DNA of 7,226 bases from Bacteroidales bacterium (GTDB lineage: Bacteria; Bacteroidota; Bacteroidia; Bacteroidales; Paludibacteraceae): positions 1-7,226 of the forward strand of contig CAAGFD010000190.1 of NCBI GenBank assembly GCA_900769035.1. Direction: 5' to 3'. The translations under genes and the position numbers were made by a program. The notes under the pieces were generated by a model. It was not told the origin of the DNA, did no database searches, and saw nothing but the letters and a program-made list of their open reading frames with translations. Positions 1-6,475 of the stretch are shown in pieces; positions within the stretch are counted from its first letter, which is position 1; each line of letters opens with the position of its first letter.

Positions 1-20
1 ACACGACGCTCTTCCGATCT
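1..20 (+). other. Illumina sequencing adapter remnant (not biological)
   Basis: These 20 bases are identical, as I know it, to the last 20 bases of the Illumina TruSeq universal adapter / read 1 primer, which ends in GCTCTTCCGATCT. They sit exactly at the contig edge, where an untrimmed adapter would be expected. The reading frame of the following gene happens to stay open through them, but codons before base 21 should not be taken as protein. Any ORF or start codon placed here is an artefact. Confidence 0.97.
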
Positions 21-2831
21 CCCGAAGTTGTGGATTCTATTGAAAAACAAGCCCTTAAGGCTCTTCATATTAATTATCCCGACTACGATGAAGTGGAGAT
101 CATTGCCGATGACTATAATATTAGATTTTATATCCCGAGTAACTATCGCACCGATGGTATCGATAAGAAACGATTGTCGAAGCATACCACTACTACCGCT
201 TTTATTCGTAACGACTCTTTGCCATATGTTATAAATTGCGGACTTCAAGACAGAAATATTGCTTTGTGGCAAAGTCACGGTCTTTATTACGACCAGAAGA
301 GTGACCGCTGGTGTTGGCAACGCGCCAGGGTGATGACTACTGTAGAAGATAAATTTACACTCTCTTTCGTAGTCCCTTATCTTATGCCGATGCTTGAGCG
401 AGCAGGTGCTAACGTATTCTTGCCTCGCGAAAGAGATATGCAAACGCACGAAGTGATAGTAGATAATGATGGGTCGGATTTTGTTTGCGGCAATTATTAC
501 GAGAAAATTTCCAATAAAAAAATAGAGATAGAAGATGGGAAAAAACCGGGCTTTGCTTATAATAGAGAGAGTTATATAGATAGGCAAAATCCTTTTACCG
601 AGGGTACTTATCGTGTGATTAAGACGTCGAATCATGCTGATGCCTCAATAGAGTGGCACCCGGTAATTCCTGAAAGCGGATGGTATTGGGTGTCGGTAGC
701 CTATCATACCGAATCTTCTTCCGTGCCGGATGCTCATTATTCCGTCAAGCATTCTGCCGGAATTTCTTCTTTTACAATAAATCAAAAGATGGGTGGCGGC
801 ACATGGATCTATTTGGGTCAATTCTATTTTAATAAAGATGATGATAATGCCGTAATACTGACCAATGCCAGCGAACATCAAGGTGTAGTTACTGCCGATG
901 CCGTGCGCTTTGGTGGCGGTATGGGAAATATAGCACGAAGACCTGCTGACCAAGAAGTGTTTAATGCTCTTTCAAATCCTGCAAAAAGAAAGAATGCCGT
1001 CTCTATTTATCCGAAGTCATTCTCAGAAACTAGTGGAAGAGCTCGCTTTTGGGAGGCTGCTCGTTATTGGTTGCAGTGGGCGGGCGCTCCGTATGATATC
1101 GTTGCTTTTTCAGAAGGACTTAACGATTATGTCGATGATTACTCTTGTAGAGGATTGTGGGTCAATTGGTTGAATTACGGTTCTGTAAACGCACCAGATT
1201 CTGTTGGTCTTAATATTCCTATCGATGTGTCGTTTGCATTTCATAGCGATGCCGGGTGTAAACTCGATACAGTTGTCGGCACCCTTGGTATATTTACTAC
1301 TACCGATAATAATGGAAAGAAGAATGCATCGTTCCCTAACGGACAGAGCAGATTTGCTTCGCGTGATTTGACCGATATCGTTATGTCTCAAATAGTGGAT
1401 GATGTGCGTGCTCAAATAAATCCACAGTGGACGCGACGTGGTATGTGGAATAAAAGTTATAGCGAAAGTCGTCGTCCTCAAGTACCTGCAATGCTCCTTG
1501 AATTGCTCTCACATCAAAATCTTGAGGATATGATGTATGGCCTCGATCCCCGTTTTAAATTTACTGTTTCTCGTGCTATTTATAAAGGTATAGCACGTTT
1601 TATTGCATACCAAAACAATGATTCAGTGGTTATTGCTCCTCTGCCTGTAAAAGATTTTGTGGTGGAACTGGATTCTTTGCAAGAGAATGTACTCTTGAGG
1701 TGGAATGCTACTATCGATACCTTAGAGCCTTCTGCTATCGCCGAGAAGTATGTCGTTTACACCCGTATCAACGGCGAGGGATGGAATAATGGTGTTTTGG
1801 TAGATAATAATCAAGCAGTTCTACCTATACAAAAAGGGGTGTTGACCAGCTATAAAGTAGTGGCAATAAACTCAGGAGGGGCATCTATGGATAGCGAGAT
1901 ATTGTCAGCTTATTCCGCTATGCAGAGTAAGGGTATAGTGATGATAATTAACGGTTTTACTCGTGTGTCTGCCCCCGAGGCTTTTGTGGCTTATCCTTAT
2001 GCGGGTTTCGCTCCGTGGATGGATAGGGGTGTGGGCGATGGTGTTGACATACAATTTGCCGGCGACCAAAATGAGTTCGATTCTCGCCTCCCTTGGGTGT
2101 CGGATGATGCCTCCGGTTGGGGAAATAGTAATAGTAACTACGAGTTCGATTTTATCCCGGCAAATACTCATGATTTTCCTCTCGTTCACGGCCGAGCTAT
2201 AGCCTCTGCAAATTACAGTTTCGTATCCAGTTCTCGGTCGGCAGTCGAAAAAGGATATTGTGATTTGACTAAGTATAAATTGCTTGATATTATTTTCGGA
2301 GAGCAAAAAACCACTTATTGGGGGCGCGATAAGTCAAAAGCCGATTTTGCAGTCTTTACATCTGAGCTGTGTAGTGCTCTTGAGAGATATACAGCAGCCG
2401 GAGGAAGTATCTTTGCTTCAGGAGCTTATGTAGCTTCAGATCCGCATATGTCTCCATTATGCGGTAATGATGTCAAAGAATTTTGTAAAAATGTTTTAGG
2501 CATATCGTTAAGGTCGGATAAGGCGACTCAAAACGGAGAGGTTAAAGGAGTATATTCTCCGGTACTGTCGCTCAAAGAGTTGCCATTGTTATTTTTCGAG
2601 CAAGATATTAATAATAAGGTATATGCGGTAGAATCTCCGGACGCTCTTACACCGGAAAAGTCAGCTGCTGCAGTGATGAAATATTCACAGAATAATACGA
2701 ATGCCGCAATAGTGTTTGATTCAGGAAATTATCGTACCTTTGTATGCGGATTTCCTTTTGAAACAATAGTGGATGAAGAAAGTCGTAATTTGTTGATGTG
2801 TAAAGTATTATATTTTTTAGATACAAAATAA
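21..2831 (+). CDS. N-acetylmuramoyl-L-alanine amidase (Amidase_3) with inserted golvesin/xanthan-lyase-CBD-like domain, 5'-partial
   Basis: This is probably a secreted zinc amidase that cleaves the bond between MurNAc and L-Ala in peptidoglycan. Residue numbers count from the GTG at 30, which is unlikely to be the true start: the frame is open back to the adapter, so the N-terminus and any signal peptide are missing. The Amidase_3 fold starts near residue 70. Candidate zinc and catalytic residues are H83 (QSHG), E106 (VEDK, where the family has EKD), H405 (AFHSDAG, for the family's SIHANA) and E491 (PAMLLELLSHQN). The stretch ERAGANVFLPRERD fits the family's GxxVxLTRxxD. Residues about 192-297 (GTYRVIKTSNHA to DAVRFGGG) look like a golvesin C-terminal/xanthan lyase CBD-like beta domain inserted inside the catalytic domain. 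A fibronectin type III-like segment follows (about 533-628), then a C-terminal alpha/beta region (about 635-933) with a glutamine-amidotransferase-like look, which I assign only weakly. Homologues are often labelled xanthan lyase; the four conserved residues favour amidase. It is first in a probable operon, 14 bases before the glycosyltransferase. Confidence 0.82.
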   Translation, partial: PEVVDSIEKQALKALHINYPDYDEVEIIADDYNIRFYIPSNYRTDGIDKKRLSKHTTTTAFIRNDSLPYVINCGLQDRNIALWQSHGLYYDQKSDRWCWQRARVMTTVEDKFTLSFVVPYLMPMLERAGANVFLPRERDMQTHEVIVDNDGSDFVCGNYYEKISNKKIEIEDGKKPGFAYNRESYIDRQNPFTEGTYRVIKTSNHADASIEWHPVIPESGWYWVSVAYHTESSSVPDAHYSVKHSAGISSFTINQKMGGGTWIYLGQFYFNKDDDNAVILTNASEHQGVVTADAVRFGGGMGNIARRPADQEVFNALSNPAKRKNAVSIYPKSFSETSGRARFWEAARYWLQWAGAPYDIVAFSEGLNDYVDDYSCRGLWVNWLNYGSVNAPDSVGLNIPIDVSFAFHSDAGCKLDTVVGTLGIFTTTDNNGKKNASFPNGQSRFASRDLTDIVMSQIVDDVRAQINPQWTRRGMWNKSYSESRRPQVPAMLLELLSHQNLEDMMYGLDPRFKFTVSRAIYKGIARFIAYQNNDSVVIAPLPVKDFVVELDSLQENVLLRWNATIDTLEPSAIAEKYVVYTRINGEGWNNGVLVDNNQAVLPIQKGVLTSYKVVAINSGGASMDSEILSAYSAMQSKGIVMIINGFTRVSAPEAFVAYPYAGFAPWMDRGVGDGVDIQFAGDQNEFDSRLPWVSDDASGWGNSNSNYEFDFIPANTHDFPLVHGRAIASANYSFVSSSRSAVEKGYCDLTKYKLLDIIFGEQKTTYWGRDKSKADFAVFTSELCSALERYTAAGGSIFASGAYVASDPHMSPLCGNDVKEFCKNVLGISLRSDKATQNGEVKGVYSPVLSLKELPLLFFEQDINNKVYAVESPDALTPEKSAAAVMKYSQNNTNAAIVFDSGNYRTFVCGFPFETIVDEESRNLLMCKVLYFLDTK

Positions 2832-2845
2832 ACCTTTATTAGCTT

Positions 2846-4315
2846 ATGAGAAAAGTAAATTGTTTTTTGCCGGCAATGTCCGTAGAGCAGATAATGCCTA
2901 CGATAAAAGAGTTTCGCTCTTTACAATGTGCCGAAGATGTGGCTCTGTTTTTACTCTCAAAAGAGAAGATAGAGATAGATGGATGCACCACTATCATCAC
3001 GGAGAATATTAACAGTATGGATACGTTGCGTTCTATCGCAGCCAATGCAGATGCCGATTTTACCCTTATTTATACAAAATATACTACACTCTCTTTTGCT
3101 CAATATGGGTTAGAACGTTTTTATAATCTTGCCATCGCCTCCGGTGCGGGCTTGATTTATAGCGATTATTATCAAATTATTGATGGCGTGAGAAGTAATG
3201 CTCCTACTATCGATTATCAGTTCGGTAGTTTGCGTGATGATTTCACTTTTGGTTCATTACTCTTCTATAATTCTCGAGCACTGAAAGATGCAATTCGTTC
3301 TATTAAAGGAGAATATACCTTTGCCGGACTGTATGCTCTTCGCCTTGCTGTGAGCCGTATAGCCGATATTTCCCGTATCAATGAATATCTCTATACCGAA
3401 ATTGAGCAGGATAATAGAAAGAGCGGAGAAAAACAATTCGACTATGTAGACCCGAAAAATCGTGCCGTTCAGTTGGAGATGGAAGCCGCTTGTACCGAGC
3501 ATCTTAAAGCTATAGGTGGCTATCTGGAGCCGAATTTTAAAACGGTGGAATTCGATAAAGGAAATTTTGAATACGAAGCGTCAGTAATTATCCCTGTTCG
3601 CAATAGAGTGCGTACTATAGAAGATGCAATTCGCTCCGTGCTGGTGCAAGAAACCAAATTCCCGTTTAACCTCATCGTTATAGATAATTTTTCTACCGAT
3701 GGCACTTCGGATATCATTGCTCGTTATGCAAAAGAAGATGATAGAGTGATACATTTGATTCCGGAGCGAGAAGACCTCGGTATAGGCGGATGTTGGAATC
3801 TCGGAGTTGACCACCCTAAATGCGGTAAATTCGCTGTGCAACTCGATAGTGATGACGTTTATGAATCTCCGGCTACTTTGCAGACTATCGTAGATGCTTT
3901 CTACGAGCAAAATTGTGCTATGGTAGTTGGCTCTTATACAATTACAAATGGTGATATGCAACCTATTCCACCGGGACTTATCGACCATAAAGAGTGGACT
4001 CCGGAAAATGGACGTAACAATGCACTTCGTATTAACGGACTCGGTGCCCCACGTGCTTTTTATACTCCGTTCTTAAGGTCTATCCACGTGCCAAATACAA
4101 GTTATGGCGAGGATTATGCTCTCGGACTACGCGTTAGCCGTGAGTATCAAATAGGAAGAATATATAAGTCACTCTACCTTTGCCGTCGCTGGGATGGAAA
4201 TTCCGACTCCGTATTAAGCGTGGAGAAAATCAATGCCAATAATTTATATAAAGATAAAATTCGTACTTTCGAACTTATCTCTCGCATCAAGATGAATATG
4301 ATAAATAAAAAATAA
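2846..4315 (+). CDS. Family 2 glycosyltransferase with two GT-A-like halves
   Basis: This 489-residue protein probably transfers a sugar from a nucleotide-sugar donor to an unknown acceptor, perhaps a cell-surface glycan. No signal peptide or membrane segment is visible, so it should act in the cytoplasm. The C-terminal half (from about residue 245) is a clear GT2 domain: SVIIPVRNR opens the first beta strand, IVIDNFSTDGT is the nucleotide-binding strand, GGCWNLGV follows, DSDD at 334-337 is the metal/nucleotide DXD-type motif, and ED at 422-423 (YGEDYALGLR) is the likely catalytic-base site. The N-terminal half has the rhythm of a diverged GT-A domain: DADFTLIYTK, then IYSDYY with D107 where a DXD would sit, then LRDDFTFGS with D131/D132. 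It lacks a standard opening strand and may be inactive or regulatory. The ATG at 2846 is 14 bases after the amidase stop; no Shine-Dalgarno sequence is seen, as is usual in Bacteroidota. It is followed 16 bases later by ftcD. Substrate and linkage cannot be told from the sequence. Confidence 0.85.
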   Translation: MRKVNCFLPAMSVEQIMPTIKEFRSLQCAEDVALFLLSKEKIEIDGCTTIITENINSMDTLRSIAANADADFTLIYTKYTTLSFAQYGLERFYNLAIASGAGLIYSDYYQIIDGVRSNAPTIDYQFGSLRDDFTFGSLLFYNSRALKDAIRSIKGEYTFAGLYALRLAVSRIADISRINEYLYTEIEQDNRKSGEKQFDYVDPKNRAVQLEMEAACTEHLKAIGGYLEPNFKTVEFDKGNFEYEASVIIPVRNRVRTIEDAIRSVLVQETKFPFNLIVIDNFSTDGTSDIIARYAKEDDRVIHLIPEREDLGIGGCWNLGVDHPKCGKFAVQLDSDDVYESPATLQTIVDAFYEQNCAMVVGSYTITNGDMQPIPPGLIDHKEWTPENGRNNALRINGLGAPRAFYTPFLRSIHVPNTSYGEDYALGLRVSREYQIGRIYKSLYLCRRWDGNSDSVLSVEKINANNLYKDKIRTFELISRIKMNMINKK

Positions 4316-4331
4316 TAACTTGTCTAATATT

Positions 4332-6029
4332 ATGATTAAAAGAATTATTGAATGCGTACCTAACTTCTCTGAAGGTCGTGATTTAGCTGTAATCAAACAA
4401 ATTACAGATACAATAGAAAAAGTAGAAGGCGTAAAATTACTCGATGTAGACCCGGGAGAAGCAACAAACCGTACTGTGGTTACTTTTGTAGGAGCTCCTG
4501 AAGTAGTTGTAGAAGCTGCTTTTCAAGCAGTAAAAAAAGCAGCAGAACTTATTGATATGCGTCACCACCATGGTGCACACCCTCGTATGGGAGCTACCGA
4601 TGTTTGTCCTCTTGTACCGGTAGCCGGAATCACTCTCGAAGAGTGCGCCGAACTCGCTCGTCAATTAGGCAAACGTATCGGTGACGAACTCGGAATCCCT
4701 GTTTATGCTTATGAGGCTGCAGCATTTACTCCTGAGCGTAAAAACTTGGCTATCTGCCGTAAAGGTGAGTATGAAGCCCTTAGCAAACGCTTTGGCGTGA
4801 AAGAAGAAAACCCTGATTTCGGTCCTACTGTTTGGAACGAAAGTACAGCTAAATCCGGTGCTACTGCTGTTGGTGCTCGTGATTTCCTTATCGCTGTAAA
4901 CTACAATCTTAACTCTACTTCTACCCGCCGTGCAAACGCTATCGCTTTCGACGTACGCGAAAAAGGTCGTCCACAACGTGAAGGTGGTTCTCCTGTTGGT
5001 AAAGTGATGAAAGATGCTGATGGAAACGACATCATGATTCCGGGTACACTAAAAGGTACTAAAGCTATTGGTTGGTATATCGATGAATACGGTATCGCTC
5101 AAGTATCTATGAATATCACAGATATCAAAACCACCCCTCTCCATGTAGCTTTTGACGAAGTATGCCGTTGTGCTGCAAACCGCGGTCTTCGTGTAACAGG
5201 TACCGAAATCGTAGGTCTCGTTCCTAAATCTACCCTTATCGAAGCCGGTAAATATTTCCTTCGTAAACAACAACGCTCTGTTGGTATCCACGATGAGGAA
5301 ATTATTAAAATAGCTGTTAAATCAATGGGTCTTGACGATCTTAAACCTTTCAATCCAAAAGAGAAAGTAATCGAATACCTCATTGAAGATGATAATGCCA
5401 AGAAACTCGTTAACCTAACATGTAAAGGTTTTGCAGAGGAAACAGCGAGTGAAAGTCCAGCCCCTGGTGGTGGTTCTATCTCCGCTTATATGGGTTCTCT
5501 TGCAGCTGCACTTGGTACAATGGTAGCAAACCTTTCAAGCCACAAACCGGGATGGGATGCTAAATGGAATTACTTCTCAGAATGGGCAGAAAAAGGACAA
5601 GAAATTATGTCTCGCCTTCTCTGGCTCGTTGATGAAGATACCGAGTCATTCAACCGCATTATGGCTGTATTCTCAATGCCTAAATCAACAGATGAAGAGA
5701 AAGCCGCTCGTTCAAAAGCAATGCAAGAGGCTACACTATATGCTACTCAAATTCCGCTCGAAACAATGCGTGCATCAATGGCTACATTCCCTATTATCAA
5801 AGCTATGGCATCAGAGGGTAACCCTAATTCAGTTTCAGACGCCGGCGTAGGTGCTCTTGCTGCTCGCTCTGCCGTTCTCGGTGCTTGCCTTAACGTAAAA
5901 ATCAATGCAGCGGGACTTAAAGATCGTGCTGTTGCCGACGAATTGGTTAATGAAGCTAACCGCCTTGCTGATGAAGCTTGTCGCCTTGAAGCCGAAATAC
6001 TCGAAATCGTTAACTCTAAAATTAAATAA
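4332..6029 (+). CDS. ftcD: Bifunctional glutamate formimidoyltransferase / formimidoyltetrahydrofolate cyclodeaminase
   Basis: This cytoplasmic enzyme moves the formimino group of N-formimino-L-glutamate (from histidine breakdown) to tetrahydrofolate, then deaminates and cyclises the product to 5,10-methenyl-THF, releasing glutamate and ammonia. The 565 residues cover both domains of FTCD (human form about 541). The transferase part spans about residues 1-330 and opens with ECVPNFSEG; the HHHGAHPRMGATD block holds H83, which aligns with the catalytic His82 of the mammalian enzyme. The cyclodeaminase part (about 357-565) has the PAPGGGS loop (376-382) and the acidic LVDEDTESF segment (432-440) near the family's catalytic Asp. 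A segment between GR (212-213) and IGW (246-248) is about 19 residues longer than in the human protein, as I recall it. I chose the ATG at 4332 over the in-frame TTG at 4320 because homologues begin just before IIECVPNFSEG. Codon use is far more biased than in the two upstream genes: Arg is nearly all CGT/CGC with one AGA. No hutH, hutU or hutI gene is in view. It is last in the operon, before a terminator. Confidence 0.97.
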   Translation: MIKRIIECVPNFSEGRDLAVIKQITDTIEKVEGVKLLDVDPGEATNRTVVTFVGAPEVVVEAAFQAVKKAAELIDMRHHHGAHPRMGATDVCPLVPVAGITLEECAELARQLGKRIGDELGIPVYAYEAAAFTPERKNLAICRKGEYEALSKRFGVKEENPDFGPTVWNESTAKSGATAVGARDFLIAVNYNLNSTSTRRANAIAFDVREKGRPQREGGSPVGKVMKDADGNDIMIPGTLKGTKAIGWYIDEYGIAQVSMNITDIKTTPLHVAFDEVCRCAANRGLRVTGTEIVGLVPKSTLIEAGKYFLRKQQRSVGIHDEEIIKIAVKSMGLDDLKPFNPKEKVIEYLIEDDNAKKLVNLTCKGFAEETASESPAPGGGSISAYMGSLAAALGTMVANLSSHKPGWDAKWNYFSEWAEKGQEIMSRLLWLVDEDTESFNRIMAVFSMPKSTDEEKAARSKAMQEATLYATQIPLETMRASMATFPIIKAMASEGNPNSVSDAGVGALAARSAVLGACLNVKINAAGLKDRAVADELVNEANRLADEACRLEAEILEIVNSKIK

Positions 6030-6057
6030 TAGTTTCTTTATTATTTAAACATATATT

Positions 6058-6096
6058 ACAGTGCATTGATAATCACGTCAATGCACTGTTTTTTTT
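6058..6096 (+). terminator. Rho-independent terminator of the amidase-GT-ftcD operon
   Basis: A perfect 12-base inverted repeat (ACAGTGCATTGA at 6058-6069, complement at 6078-6089) encloses an 8-base loop and is followed by eight T residues (6089-6096). It begins 28 bases after the ftcD stop. There is no A tract on the left side of the stem, so it should work mainly on + strand transcripts. Confidence 0.95.
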
Positions 6097-6268
6097 ATCT
6101 GTTTTTCGATTTCGATTGAAATATATAAATAGTCTTTTAGCATATTATTTCATCTATGTTTTATTGAGAGTTAGGGTGAAATTACCTATAATGAGGAGTG
6201 TTGTTAAATTTTGTCCATAATTTTGCAGTTGCTTGTTGAGAGTAGGTTGATTTTTTTTTCTTAAAATA

Positions 6269-6299
6269 TTTGGTATATAATAAATATTTTATATATTTG
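6269..6299 (+). promoter_or_regulatory. Bacteroidota sigma-ABfr type promoter for the C25-like gene
   Basis: TTTG at 6269-6272 is the -33 element and TATATTTG at 6292-6299 matches the -7 consensus TAnnTTTG. The spacing of 19 bases is within the 19-21 usual in Bacteroides. Transcription would start near 6303-6308, giving a leader of about 170 bases before the ATG at 6476. The region is AT-rich, so chance matches are possible, but both elements and the spacing agree. Confidence 0.7.
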
Positions 6300-6475
6300 C
6301 TGTATCGAAATATTATCATAGCATTATGATTTATTCATTATTTATACTTTATTGTAATTTTGCTTTCAGCATATTTAGGGCATAGTTTTTCTCCTTTTTT
6401 CAATGTCCAAGTATTTTGTTGTAAATCAAAAAGATAAGTATAAAAATGTTTCACTTTTTAATGTTATTTATTAAT

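Larger units (their letters stand above)
6030..6475. other. AT-rich intergenic region: terminator, promoter and long leader
   Basis: This 446-base stretch has no convincing coding sequence on either strand. It holds the ftcD terminator at 6058-6096 and a Bacteroidota promoter at 6269-6299. Downstream of the promoter lies an untranslated leader of roughly 170 bases before the ATG at 6476. The leader contains a small perfect hairpin (ATCATA, loop GCAT, TATGAT; 6315-6330). An imperfect direct repeat, TTGAGAGTTAGGGTGA (6164-6179) and TTGAGAGTAGGTTGA (6236-6250), lies upstream of the promoter; it may be chance. I recognise no riboswitch or RNA gene here. Confidence 0.75.

Noticed and set aside
28..234. 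Short + strand ORF overlapping the start of the amidase gene
   Set aside because: It is out of frame with the well-supported amidase and its sequence resembles no known protein.
21..2831. Calling the first gene a xanthan lyase
   Set aside because: The only support would be the CBD-like inserted domain; the H, E, H, E residues and the surrounding motifs fit Amidase_3, and no polysaccharide lyase domain is apparent.
4320..4331. TTG at 4320 as the ftcD start
   Set aside because: It adds only four residues, and the ATG at 4332 fits the family N-terminus and is the stronger start codon.
645..5401. Several minus-strand ORFs of 65-135 codons inside the operon
   Set aside because: They lie opposite genes with clear domain motifs, are rich in Cys, His, Ser and Ile as antisense frames often are, and show no recognisable motifs.
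6218..6225. TAATTTTG as a second -7 promoter element
   Set aside because: It fits TAnnTTTG, but no TTTG lies 19-21 bases upstream.
6164..6250. Imperfect direct repeat TTGAGAGT(T)AGG as a CRISPR or attachment site
   Set aside because: There are only two short, imperfect copies, with no integrase, tRNA or cas gene nearby; chance is the simpler explanation in AT-rich DNA.
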